This document shows positions 22,701 through 33,914 of a DNA stretch of 64,000 nt, one piece after another (position 1 is the stretch's first letter; each line of letters opens with the position of its first letter). The stretch is taken from assembly GCF_003473485.1 (NCBI RefSeq), contig NC_053046.1, positions 1,002,001 to 1,066,000 of the forward strand, read 5' to 3'. The notes under the pieces are model-generated. The model saw only the letters and a program-made list of their open reading frames with translations. It was not told where the DNA came from and did not search any database. A program made the translations under genes and the position numbers. The stretch is from Medicago truncatula (taxonomy: Eukaryota; Streptophyta; Magnoliopsida; Fabales; Fabaceae).

Positions 22701-24051
22701 GGCTTAATTGAACATCCGGTCCCTTAATTTAATTCTTTTATTCAAATTGGTCCCAAAAGTATTAAAATGTTCAATTTGGTCCTTTATATGGGTTTTCATT
22801 GAACAATTTGGTCCAATTTAATCAATTTTAATCCTATAAAAAAGAAGACTGTTGGATAAATAAGGTCTACGAGATCTAATGACATATCATCAACACATAA
22901 TTTTTTTACTTTTCTTTTTCTTCTTCATCATCTTCATCTTCACACAACCTTCATCATCTTCATAAAAAAAACCCATTTTTTTTCTTTAAAAAATTCATTA
23001 CTTCAACAAAACCCATAATTAAGAAAACCCTTAAATCTTGAATTAACATCCCCAGTCACCACTATCATCTAACTCACAATCAAAACTAACATCAATTTAT
23101 CAAATTCATCACCTTTAACCAAACTCATATACAATTAACAAAGTTAATTATCAGCGATTCTTCAAAACTCAAGTTTTTTTTATCTAAGATCTAAGAGTCA
23201 TTCTCATTCAGCTTCTGCAACAGCACCCTTGGAAAAACCACCAGTAGCATTTCCAGCCATTTCATGTCTTCTTGTTGTTGGAAGAACCACCAATAGCATC
23301 ACCAAGAAGCTTGCTCAATTCTGCATCGTTCCTCAACAATTCGTGTCTTGTTGTCCCTTGCAGCATTTCCAGCCAATTCTAAAACCATATAAAAAAAATC
23401 CTAAATTTAATTAAAAATCGTAATCAATCGAAATCACTTTAAATTCAAGATGATTATTCATAATTAATTAACAATTCTGAATAATTACTAAAATTGGAAA
23501 AAACCTAACTGTGTTATGAAACCCTAGATCTAGTAATATGTATGTGAAATTGAAGATGAAGGAGGGCGGCGAAGGGACATATTGTCGGCTTCAAGCTGTT
23601 TGGTGTTTGGTTTGGTGGATTTTGAAGAAAGGTCCACCTGGATATATTGATAGCTACACATTTAGAGAATCATGTGGCTGATACGATTTTGATATTTTGA
23701 TTCACTAAAATTTAAGCATGATTATAGTTATAGTGGTGATGTTAATTTTAGATTTAAGGGTTTGTTTGATTATGTGTTTTTTTGATGAAGATGATGAAGG
23801 TTGACAAAGGTTGTGTGAAGATGAAGAAGAAGAAAAAGAAAAGTAAAAAAATTATGTGTTGATGATACACCGTTAGATCTCGTAGACCTCCTTTATCAAA
23901 CGGTCTTCTTTTTTATAGGATTAAAATTGATTAAATTGGACCAAATTGTTCAATGAAAACCCATATAAAGGACCAAATTGAACATTTTGATACTTTTGGG
24001 ACCAATTTAAATAAAAGAATTAAGTTAAAGGACCGGGTGTTCAATTAAGCC
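22701..24051. mobile_element. Foldback MULE-like element 2 (9-bp TSD TTAAATGAA)
   Basis: A 1351-bp element beginning GGCTTAATTGAACATCCGGT and ending ...GGTGTTCAATTAAGCC, with arms of more than 200 bp. The perfect 9-bp duplication TTAAATGAA lies at 22692-22700 and 24052-24060. Its end sequence shares the GGCTTAAT start with element 1 but the arms differ, so the two are related subfamilies. No transposase frame is seen in the centre. Confidence 0.88.
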
Positions 24052-24672
24052 TTAAATGAATCATAAAGCGTTAGATTAAAAAGAAATGAATGGTGGTGAT
24101 TTGAAGTAAGTCAATAAACTTACTCTTGGAGTCAATGAATCCTTCCTCATAAAATAATATAAAAGATATATTATAAGTTAAAGTTCACATCAAATCAAAA
24201 CTACATAAAGTTATAAAAAAAAAAAAAATGTATACATGTATCTTAAACTCAAATAATGATGTGGCGTCCACGTCATACTGAAAAGTTACACATTACCCTT
24301 AATTTTAGTTTTGGATTTGATTTTAAAAATTAAAAAAATTTAGGGACTAAAATATGTATTTAGAAATGATAGAGCAATCGTAAAAAAAAAGGGAGAATCA
24401 AAATCTAAAAATTGACCAAATATGCAATTTTGCCTTTTAAATTAAATAAAGTATATAAAATATCATTCTCTTTTCTCATAAAAATTAACATTTTCTCTTC
24501 AATTTATTCCTTGAGTATATCAAAATAATAAGTAGGTAAACCCTAATAAGTATATACTACATCTCAAATCTCAATATCAAATGCTAAATTGATAATATTT
24601 TATTTATTTTTAGATGAAAGTGATAAATACTATTTGAAACTCATCCCGTTTGTAAATTGGAGTGTGTTTTAA

Positions 24673-26094
24673 GGCAAAGACTATGGTAGGTGACCTCTTT
24701 AGATCTCCTACCGTAGGAGACTTGACCTTTTTTTTTTTTTTTTTGCAAAAGAAATGTTAACCATTGGATATATTTAAAAACTTTTGAAGACCATAGTATC
24801 ATTATGCTCTCTCAAAACTAGATACTTTTTACACCATTCCATCATCTTTCTTTCACCCCCTCCATGTCTCTCCTTACTCCCTACTTGATTAAGAGGCTCT
24901 AAGGTTGTTATGAACCAACACCTTGTCAATTTTCATTCTCTATCTTCGCTTTCCATTCTTCAACCCTTTTAGTTTTCAGAACAATTCTTTCTCTCTTCTC
25001 GGAATAACCTTACTGTGCAAGATTAATAATTAAAGGAAATTGTAACAGAAAAAATAAATAAGTTTGCTAGTTAACTTTTGTTCCTCTATTAATACCCAAA
25101 CAAATTTTGTGCTTGTTCAATGTATTTGCATCTTCTCCGAAAAACAGTATGGTTCGATTGCTGTTCCTAAAAGTCCCAAAAAGAAGGTTGAGAGGTTTCA
25201 AGGATGTGTGAAGCTTTGAAAAAAATCAAAACTTTGTCACTCAATTTCAGTTTTTTTTCATTTCTTAAACTATTAAAAACTTGAACTTTAATGCTTAAAT
25301 ATTAGTTAAATAAAGTCTTTTAAGTTTTTTCTCTCGTTGTTGAAGAATGACTTGAACATTGATCTCCTTTTTCATTTTTTTCATTATTGAAAAGATTTTT
25401 GTTCTTCTGAAAATGGCGTTCTTAATTAGTTTAAGAGGACAATTTTATGGGTTGGAGGATGATGGTCTACAAGTCTTGTATTTTTAAGATTTGATTACTA
25501 TGTTGTTTCAAATGTTGTATCTCTGGTGGTTTATAGAGGCTATAACAGCTAGCAGAGGTCAATGTTCTGCTAACTCTGATGAACAGATATTACAATGGCC
25601 GGAGGAAGAGTTCACAAAATTGGTTTTTGCTTTTGATTCAATTTCAAAGGTGAAAGAGGAAGAAGAGGAAGAGAAGGGTGCATGCTATCCAATACAAGGG
25701 TGATTGATTTTAGATCTAGATTTTTATGAACATATTGGTGAAGATGAAAGAATATTGAATTTAGGAAGAACACAAGATAAATTTGGATAAAATTAATTAG
25801 GAAGAATATGAAGTATATATTTTGATGATGATGGAGAACACGGTGGTGGTGACAGAGGATGTCGTCGGCGGTAGAAGAGATGAGAACCGGAAAGAGGAAG
25901 ATTTTTTTTTTCCTGGGGTTGTTTTGCCTGAGGTTGAAGAAAGTGGAAAAAAATTCAATGTGGAGGGATTACAGTAAGATCAATGTTTTTCAACAGTCTA
26001 ATGGTTACACATGTTATACAAAAAAAATAATCAGTGTTTTACAGTGTCACCTACCGTAGGAGACCTATCTAAGTCTCCTATCGGAAACGGCGCC
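24673..26094. mobile_element. Foldback MULE-like element 3 (9-bp TSD GTGTTTTAA)
   Basis: A 1422-bp element beginning GGCAAAGACTATGGTAGGTG and ending in the imperfect complement ...TCGGAAACGGCGCC. Both ends contain CTACCGTAGGAGAC. The perfect 9-bp duplication GTGTTTTAA lies at 24664-24672 and 26095-26103. Inside is a short plus-strand frame (25491-25703) with an acidic stretch of glutamates that may be captured sequence. The element stops 71 bp before the start codon of the truncated PPR copy. Confidence 0.88.
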
Positions 26095-26164
26095 GTGTTT
26101 TAAGTTTAGGATTTAGACCCACAAATCAAACTAGTGTATCAACCATCATCAATCATATCCCAAA

Positions 26165-26330
26165 ATGCTATCAAAGTTCATAATCCTCCACCACCCCACT
26201 CAACACGTCTCATTAAGAACCACCACTCCTAATTCCTCGCTTTTCTTCATCAACCCTCTCAGCACGGTGGTTAACTCACCCGAATCACCTGAAATCGTAC
26301 CATGGATCAAGTTTGGTCTTTGTTCTTGGG
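26165..26330 (+). pseudogene. 5' fragment of the At3g22670-type PPR gene
   Basis: This encodes a relative of the first 52 or so residues of the PPR gene at 28891: MLSK--ILHH-T-H---R, FFINP-STVVNSPESPE and PW. Part of the 5' leader is shared too (GATTTAGACCCACAAATC against GTTTAGACCACAAATC). Homology stops soon after and a stop codon closes the frame at 26357-26359. The mitochondrial presequence is therefore present without the PPR array. Confidence 0.8.
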
Positions 26331-26359
26331 AACATTGTTGGATGGAAATGAAATTATAA

Positions 26360-27027
26360 TGTTGGATCGTATTTTAATAAGTGTACAAAATTACAATTTC
26401 GAAATCATATTTTAATAAGAGTCTAAGCACAATTATATTTTAAATACAATTTTTGGTGCTTAGATATACCACTTTGGTCCAAAAATAAGTGTCTAATTTT
26501 ATGATTTAAATTGACTAAATAAAAACATATTTGAGGACCAAAACACTTACTAAAATACATTTAAAATTATAATGACAACGCATCACATGTTCAAGACCAA
26601 AACAACGGTTTACATTTTAATATATTAAAAAAAACTAAGGATTATAATACATCCTTAAGAGGTTACTAAGAGTATGTTTGATAAGACACGTTTTTGAACT
26701 TATAACTTGTCTTATAAGCTCATTTTACTAAAAAAGATTCTTTTGGTAAAAGTCATTTTCCCATGAGCTTATAGAATTTTTTTATGAGCTTATTTAATTA
26801 AATTAGTTTTTTTTAGTAAAAGTAGATTATAGTTTAAAACTTATAACTTTTTATCTCAATTTACCCCTGCAATCTTAGTTTTAAAAGATAAATATTAATT
26901 AAATGTACATTTTTTATGTCATTTCATATCTATGAGCTACTTCAAACATTAATTTTATCAAACACAACAAATTTAATCAGTTAGCTTATAAATCACCCAC
27001 TATAAGTTTATCCGCACTTATGAGTTA
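26360..27027. other. Spacer with decayed repeat sequence
   Basis: No gene. The stretch about 26660-27020 has repeated CTTATAAGCTCA / TGAGCTTAT phrases on both strands, like an old hAT-type MITE, but I cannot fix its ends. Confidence 0.4.
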
Positions 27028-27173
27028 CTCCCTCCGGTCCTATATATAAGAAACAATTTACTTTTTTGATTCATTGAATAGTTGATGTATTTGGTCTATT
27101 TCTAAGTTAGGTACATCGATTATTGAATGAATCTAAAAAGTTAACTTTTTCTTATAAATAGAACCGGAGGGAG
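27028..27173. mobile_element. Stowaway-type MITE
   Basis: A 146-bp element starting CTCCCTCCGGTCC and ending GGACCGGAGGGAG-like (GAACCGGAGGGAG), flanked by TA dinucleotides, as expected for Stowaway/mariner elements. A decayed relative lies at about 35570-35667 in a SUV3 intron. Confidence 0.85.
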
Positions 27174-27354
27174 TATTATTTTTTTTACCAAACTGAACAT
27201 ACTAGATGAAAAGAGTGATTATTTAAACAGAAAAAAAAAATGATATTTTGTCCAATGAAAAAAATGAAGGGAGTGACTTAATGCCCACATGTATACAACG
27301 TTAAACCGATTCGCCATAAAATAATGGCACTATCATCACTCTTCACAAAATAAA

Positions 27355-28835
27355 GGCAAAAATGCACTTTTCCTCCCCTAACTTTTAAAAAGTTACAATT
27401 TTGGCCCCCTGTGTACAAAACCTACAATTTTAACCCCCTAAGAATTAGTCCCTTTGCATATTTGGTCCTTTTCCCCAATTTTGACCAATCAATGCCTACG
27501 TGACATGCCACATGTGTAATTATTGAATTAAAAAATTAAAAAATCATATAATCATTTTTTAAATTAAATAAATTAAAAACTAAATTAAAAAAAAAACTAG
27601 AAAGAAAATTAAAATCTCAATCTTTTATTTCCTCTTCATCTCAATCTCAAGAAAAATAAAAAAGCAACAATTTTGACAAAACCCATCTAACAAAACACAA
27701 ATTCATCAAAACTCATTTCAAGAATCACCTTAAATTGCTCAATTTCAATGTTTTTATCATCATAACTGAAAAGGGTAGGAGCAGGTCTTTGAGAAATATG
27801 TCTGTGGCTGGGCTGGTTCGGCTGAGACTGTTGCTGTTAGCAGCTGCTAGCTGCGTGTGCAGCTGTTTCTGTTTGGTTGAACTCTGCCCCTTCACAGGTT
27901 TTCTCTTTGTCTGATCCATTTTCACGCATATGTTCGTTCAGTGGTCTGCACTTTGTGGTGAGTCGACGTGGACGATATTGCGCAACATTGCAACAACGTC
28001 GCTTTAGAAGGAAGAGCGGTAGCTTTTCAGAGAGAGATACTTAAAATTTGTAGCATATCCAATGGCTAAAAATGAATTGACTATGTGAATGTGTGATTTT
28101 TATGACTATAGGGAATCCACTCTAAGCTCCACTTCACTTTCACTTCCTCTGTTCTGTTACTTCTCGTAAACAAATGATTCTCTCTTTAGTACACAGAACC
28201 AAAACCAAAACCTCAATCTCCAACGTTCTATCAACAACATTGTTGTTAGATTCAACACATCAACATGGCCCCTTCAACATCATCACCGCCACCCAGTTTC
28301 ATTCTCTCCATCACAGACAACAACCAAACCAACACCAAGGACAGCAAATGCGGCGGGTGCCTTATGGTAGCTCTTTGTCATTGTCTCATATGTTTCATTC
28401 TTCTTCTAATTATTCTTTCAATCGTTATTATTGTCAAATTCCACTTTTTTTGTCACACCCCTCTTCATTCCTTGTTCTACAAAAAAAAAATGTTGAATCC
28501 CTATTTGGGTTGGGTGGAAGTTTCTATGGATTATCCTTTTCTAGTTTTCAAGGAAAGTTTATGTTTTTAGATAATTATAGACCATTTTGTAGCTGCGTGA
28601 GAAATATTTTTTATGATTTTTTAATTTAAAAAATGATTATATGTTTTTTTATTTTATTTTTAATTCAATAATTACACACGTGACATGCTACGTAGGCATT
28701 GACCGATCAAAATTGGGGAAAATGACCAACTATGCAAAGGAGCTAATTCTTAGGAGTCAAAATTGTAGTTTTTGTACATAGAAGACCAAAATTACAATTT
28801 TTTAAAAATTAGGGGGAAAAAAATACACTTTAACC
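27355..28835. mobile_element. Foldback MULE-like element 4, possible Pack-MULE cargo
   Basis: A 1481-bp element. The left end reads GGCAAAAATGCACTTTTCC and the right end is its diverged complement ...AAATACACTTTAACC. The flanks are CAAAATAAA (27346-27354) and TAAAATAAA (28836-28844), a 9-bp duplication with one mismatch. Arms of about 250 bp share GACATGCCACATGTG-like sequence. The centre contains two unrelated frames that look like captured gene pieces. One is basic and on the minus strand (27725-27925). The other is on the plus strand (28265-28570), with a cysteine pair and a hydrophobic segment that would span a membrane. The right end lies 56 bp before the PPR start codon. Confidence 0.8.
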
Positions 28836-28890
28836 TAAAATAAAATCAGTTTTAGGTTTAGACCACAAATCAAACCTTCGTAGCCTCGAA

Positions 28891-30552
28891 ATGCTGTCCA
28901 AGTACCGAATTCTCCACCACCTCACCCGCCACCTCTCTCCACGAATCACCACCACTCGCAGTTCCAATGTCTCGCCGCATTTCTTCATCAACCCTTTCTG
29001 CACTGTGGTAGTTAACTCACCTGAATCACCTGAACTTCCACCATGGGTCATGTTCTCCGATAAACCAACCCCTTCAAACTCCGACGACGATTTCGTTATC
29101 CCTTCTCTCGCTCATTGGGTTGATTCCAGCATCCTTCAAACCAAACCCAAACTCTTTGCAAAACCATCTTTGGAGGAAAGCATTCACCTTGAAGATGTTG
29201 AAAAAATCAGCACTTTTCTTAAGGAACAACGTCATTCTTCTCATGACCATGTTGTTCAAGCACTCGATGGTAGTGGTTTTCGGGTTTCCAACAGTTTGGT
29301 TATGCAGGTTTTGAAGAGATTCGGAAATGATTGGGTTGCGGCATATGGTTTTTTCATTTGGGCGAAAAAACAAACACCTTATGTGCATTCTCCTGAAGTG
29401 TACAATTTGATGGTTGATATATTGGGAAAAGCTAAGGAATTTGATCTCATGTGGAAATTGGTCAAGGAAATGAAAAGAATTGAAGGGTATGTGTGTTTGG
29501 ATACAATGAGTAAGGTAATGAGGAGGTTTGCAAAGGCTCAGAGACATGAAGATGCTGTTGAAGCGTTTCGCGGAATGGGTAAGTATGGTGTCGAAAAGGA
29601 TACGGCTGCATTGAATAAGCTCTTGGATGCTTTGGTGAAAGGACAAAGTATTGAAATTGCTCATAATGTTCTTGATGAGTTTAAGAGTTCTGTTCCATTG
29701 AGTTCTCCGTCTTTCAATATTTTGATAAATGGGTGGTGCAAAGTTAGAAACTTTGAGAAAGCGCGGAAAGTGATGGAGGAGAGGAAGGAACATGGATTTG
29801 AGCCGGATGTTTTTACGTATAATAATTTCATTGAATCTTATTGTCATGATAAGGATTTTCGCAAAGTTGATGAAGTTTTGGAGGAAATGAGGGGAAATGG
29901 TTGTCCTCCAAATGCTGTGACTTATACTATTCTGTTGCTTGGTTACGGGAAGGCGGGGCAATTGAGCAAAGCTTTGGAGGAATATGAAAGAATGAAGAAG
30001 GATGGAATTGTGCCCGACACTCCATTTTATAGCTCATTGATGTACATTCTTGGCAAAGCTGGTAGGTTAAAGGATGCTTGTGAGGTTTTTGATGATATGC
30101 CTAAGCAAGGGGTTGTGAGAGATGTGGTGACATATAATACTATGATTAGTACCGCTTGTGCACACTCAAAGGAAGAAACTGCACTTAGGTTGCTTAAGGA
30201 AATGGAAGAAACATCGTGCAAACCGGATCTTCAGACTTACCATCCTTTACTCAAGATGTGCTGCAAAAAGAAGAGGATGAAGGTGCTCAAGTTTTTGCTG
30301 GATCACATGTTCAAACATGACCTATGCCCTGATCGGGGAACTTATACGCTTCTGGTGCAGAGTTTGTCTAATAGCGGAAAACTTGTGGAGGCTTGCACAT
30401 TCTTTGAGGAGATGGTCTCGAAGGGATTTACTCCAATGGAGACCACAGTCAAGCTATTGACGCGAAAGCTTGAGATTAAGAGCATGTTAAAGGAGAAAGA
30501 CCAGATTGAGGAATTGATGGCGGGACATGTTCTGGGGGAACAAAATGTTTAG
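28891..30552 (+). CDS. P-class PPR protein, At3g22670-type, probably mitochondrial
   Basis: A single-exon gene, 553 aa. The start at 28891 gives an Arg/Ser/Thr-rich, acid-poor N-terminus typical of a mitochondrial presequence. Residues about 170-525 form around ten tandem P-type PPR motifs, for example SFNILINGWCKVRNFEKARKV, TYTILLLGYGKAGQLSKALEE and TYNTMISTACAHSKEETALRLL. No E or DYW domain is present, so a role in organelle RNA stability, splicing or translation is more likely than editing (family inference). Length matches the Arabidopsis protein (about 560 aa). Its place beside YS1 and RDM1 repeats the Arabidopsis order. A foldback transposon ends just 56 bp upstream, so the promoter is probably partly transposon-derived. 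Broken pieces of this gene lie on both sides (26165 and 32528). Confidence 0.9.
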   Translation: MLSKYRILHHLTRHLSPRITTTRSSNVSPHFFINPFCTVVVNSPESPELPPWVMFSDKPTPSNSDDDFVIPSLAHWVDSSILQTKPKLFAKPSLEESIHLEDVEKISTFLKEQRHSSHDHVVQALDGSGFRVSNSLVMQVLKRFGNDWVAAYGFFIWAKKQTPYVHSPEVYNLMVDILGKAKEFDLMWKLVKEMKRIEGYVCLDTMSKVMRRFAKAQRHEDAVEAFRGMGKYGVEKDTAALNKLLDALVKGQSIEIAHNVLDEFKSSVPLSSPSFNILINGWCKVRNFEKARKVMEERKEHGFEPDVFTYNNFIESYCHDKDFRKVDEVLEEMRGNGCPPNAVTYTILLLGYGKAGQLSKALEEYERMKKDGIVPDTPFYSSLMYILGKAGRLKDACEVFDDMPKQGVVRDVVTYNTMISTACAHSKEETALRLLKEMEETSCKPDLQTYHPLLKMCCKKKRMKVLKFLLDHMFKHDLCPDRGTYTLLVQSLSNSGKLVEACTFFEEMVSKGFTPMETTVKLLTRKLEIKSMLKEKDQIEELMAGHVLGEQNV

Positions 30553-30795
30553 AGCACTTTTAGCACAAGATTGACTTGTAGAGGACTTGTTGGTTCAGGC
30601 TGGATCATGGTTGATCCCGTGATTAGACTGTTGGTGATTGGTTGATCAATATAATTTTTCTTTTGTAAGCCTTAGTATAAGGGTAGAATAAATCTATAGA
30701 ATTTTTTCCTTCCTGTGTTTTTGTGTTTTTATTATGTTTTCTGTTCATATAAATAATGCCTGAATGAAGAAGATTAAAACATCAGAAAATACAAG

Positions 30796-32510
30796 ATGGC
30801 AAAGTCATCACTCTCAATAACACTTGTGATTCTCTTCTGTGGTTTAACTCTTGCATCAAGAACAAAAATCTTACCCTTAAGCACTATTACTGCATTGGCA
30901 CCAGAACTCAATGATGGTGTATGCTCATCAGTATAACTAGTGAAGACACAAGGCTATGCTTGTGAAGTACACTTGGTACTGTGCATTGCTTTCATATGTT
31001 TCTGTTTTTTTAATTAGAAATCAGCAACATTTTGAGCAAAAAGTAGCTTCTAACCAGCTACCGTGTATATAATTGTTTTTAGAACAAGTAATAGCTTCTA
31101 ACTAGCTTCTATATGTATGTAATTGTCGAACAAAAGATGGTTATGTTCTTAACATGCAAAGAATTCTACCAAGAGGGAAACCTGGAAATAGTATACCAGT
31201 TGTGCTACAGCTTGGACTATTCATGGTTAGTGGTGGTTACTATAAGTATAACTATAGGCCGGATTGATTCATTTGAGTTTATATACTGACATAAACATGT
31301 GTGATACTGTTTAGGAGAGCTTATAAAAATAGCTTATGCCATGGCCATAAGTTGTTTTCATCTTATTTTCATTAACTCTCAAGGAGAGTTTACGAAAACA
31401 GTTTGACTTTAGTTTATCTTTTGTTATTAAAATAGTTTATGCATAAGCATTTATATGATTGGTGTGTTTTTGTAGGATGGTGTGACATGGTTGTTGCTAC
31501 CACCTATAATCAATCTCTTGCATTTCTGTTGGCAGATAATGGATTTGATGTTTGGATTGCTAACACACGAGGAACCAAATATAGTCATGGACATGCATCA
31601 TTTTCTAATAACAGCTCGGTTAGTTTTGTTTTTTTTTACTATATTACATGGTTTTAAGTTGCGATTACACTACAAACCTTTATATTGCGGAAAAATGCAG
31701 TCAATGTGGTCAAAATTGCAGTTGCGGTGCCGTTGTGAAGATCTCAAAATCCTTTATGTTGTGGCCGCAATTGCCGTTGCAGACTACAATTTAAAAGAAT
31801 ATGTTGCTGCATTTCTCTGGTCATGAAATTTGATTCAATTGAATAACCAAAGTAATCCGTGGAATTGTAGGCTGCTCTCAACTTAGTCTCTGGAATTTTT
31901 AATATTTCAAAACAGTCCTCGAAATTGAAAATCTCGGATCATGTTAGTACTTTTAGGTAGTCCAATTTGATTCCATTGCTAATATCAGGTTTCAAATGTT
32001 TAGGATTATTGGAATTGGTCATGGGATGAATTAGTTGCATATGATCTTCCAGCAACATTCCAGTATGTGCATGATCAAACTGGACAAAAACTACACTACG
32101 TTGGTCACTCATAGGTGATTTAATTGGTTAATTTTTGTAAGTTTTTACCTCTTCATATATATAATTCAATTTGATGAGTAATGAAGATTTTTGAATTCTT
32201 TTTTGTAGGGAACTTTGGTTGCATTGGCTGCTTTTTCCAAAGATCAACAATTGGACAAGTTGAGATCAGCTGCCTTGCTTTGTCCAATTGCTTATGTTGG
32301 TCAGATGACCTCACCATTAACAAAAGATGCTGCTGACCATTTCATTGCAGAGGTAACACTTGTTGATAAATGCATTGTTTCTTTTTCACAAATTGAAACA
32401 AAATAGATATAATTGTTTTTCAAAATTCAAATATTAACTTTGAAAATTTGTATTTCTTCTTGACAGTCACTGTACAAATTGGGAATTTTCGAATTTAGCC
32501 TTAAAGGGTA
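30796..32510 (+). pseudogene. Acid-lipase-type (triacylglycerol lipase) pseudogene, 3' truncated
   Basis: Several exons of a plant LIP1/MPL1-like alpha/beta hydrolase can be followed: a signal peptide (MAKSSLSITLVILFCGLTLA), VKTQGYACEVHL, DGYVLNMQRI, DGVTWLLLPP, LADNGFDVWIANTRGTKYSHGH, WNWSWDELVAYDLPATFQYV, YVGHS, GTLVALAAFS and LLCPIAYVGQM. It is disabled in several ways. There is an in-frame TAA after VCSSV. The oxyanion HG motif reads QLG. There is a frameshift in the third exon. The nucleophile elbow GHSQG has its Gln codon changed to TAG at the exon end. The second half, with the catalytic Asp and His, is gone and is replaced by a piece of PPR gene from 32528. Confidence 0.85.
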
Positions 32511-32527
32511 AGTAATTTTCTTCTTAA

Positions 32528-32850
32528 CAGAGTTTATCTAATAGCGGAAAACTTGTGGAGGCTTGCACATTCTTTGAGGAGATGGTCTCGAAGGGATTTA
32601 CTCGAATGGAGACCACAGTCAAGCTATTGATGTGAAAGCTTGAGATTAAGAGCATGTTAAAGGAGAAAGATCAGATTGGGGAATTGATGGCGGGACATGT
32701 TCTGGGGGAACAAAATGTTTAGTGCACTTTTAGCACAAGATTGACTTGAAGAGGACTTGTTGGCTCAGGCTGGATCATGGTTGATCCCGTGAGTAGACTC
32801 TTGGTGATCAACAGAATTTTTCTTTTGTAAGCCTTAGTATCTAGTGTAGA
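32528..32850 (+). pseudogene. 3' fragment of the At3g22670-type PPR gene
   Basis: This is about 95% identical by eye to 30360-30692 and covers the last 60 or so codons plus the 3' flank of the PPR gene. An in-frame TGA replaces the Thr-Arg region (TTGATGTGAAAGC where the gene has TTGACGCGAAAGC). It starts directly after TTCTTCTTAACAG, a good splice acceptor, so a lipase-PPR chimeric transcript is possible. Confidence 0.9.
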
Positions 32851-33914
32851 ATAAATCTACACGAGATACACCCTTGCCTCAGTTGGCATGTAATTGCACT
32901 TGTGAAAATCATTGGTTATGGAGTTTTGACTCCCTACACTTTTGAAATGATTGTTTGGATAGTTGGCCTAGTACTGATATTTATGCGCCATCCATACTCT
33001 TGGTTTTTTTATCATTATTGTTCCACCAAGATTTATTCAATTGCATTGCATTGTTGTAAATTTAAGCCATCTTCTCATATAGAAAGTCATTAATTTTGGT
33101 TTCCAAGTTTAGTAGCATAGCGGGTTTATTTTATTTTATTTTATAAATTGAGTTCAATGTCTCAGAAGAATCTAGACCTCGAAGGGTCTGATTGGTTCAA
33201 GGTAGGGGAGGAAAGAGATTTTGATGGAGGGGAGGAAATATCTTTTAATTAAGGATGATGCTAAAGAGTGTCCTTAAAAAAACAAATATAAAAATATTGA
33301 CATGGCTTTTTAATTAAATATGTTTGATTTAATAGAGGGAAATATATGAATTTTAATTAAATATATGTTTGGTCTGCAAGAGGAGAGGAGAGATTTTTAA
33401 TCTGGTTTACCTTTTTACCGAAAAAACAAGAGTAGAGAACGAAGAAGAAACAATAAAAAGTTACTTAGTTGATCTCTAGAATGAAGGTTTTCAGCATAGA
33501 CTACATGAAAGAAATGAGTTAAGTTTGTTTCTTTTAGCAACATAAACAAAATAAATAAAATAGAGCCAATATGAAGATAGAGCATGCTATACAGGATGAA
33601 AAGATCAAAATAACAGTACCAGGATGAAGAAATAACGAGGGAACATAATAATATGAATATATGATGAAGAAATGATGTTATGATTTGATAGAGAAGAAAA
33701 AAAAACTCAAGTAAAAAATAATAGAGATTATTTAATCTTTACTATGTAAATTTAATTTGTAGTACAACAACAGTCATGATAAAAATAAGAAATAATCGCC
33801 CAAGGGATAGAATATACAACAACCAAAAAAAAGATATTGTTTTCTGAAACTTTTACAATGCTAAGCATACAAATGAGCGCAGAGGTCATAGTGCTGGTAT
33901 GGAAAGGGCAGAAC
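32851..33914. other. Spacer between lipase relic and SUV3, no gene seen
   Basis: AT-rich DNA with no supported gene. It ends in the 3' flank of SUV3. Purine-rich GGAGGGGAGGAAA and AGAGGAGAGGAGAG phrases at 33230-33400 may belong to an old repeat. Confidence 0.4.

Larger units (their letters stand above)
20625..24165. repeat. Older inverted-repeat element split by two nested foldbacks
   Basis: A diverged inverted repeat of about 60-110 bp joins 20625-20735 with 24075-24165 (shared core CATTGACTC-AAG-GTAAGT). Removing the two foldback elements inside leaves about 0.9 kb. This suggests an older non-autonomous element into which the younger ones inserted. Its exact ends are not resolved. Confidence 0.5.

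Noticed and set aside
29074-29961. 295-codon minus-strand open frame
   Set aside because: Entirely antisense to the PPR gene at 28891; composition is the mirror of PPR codons and there is no domain.
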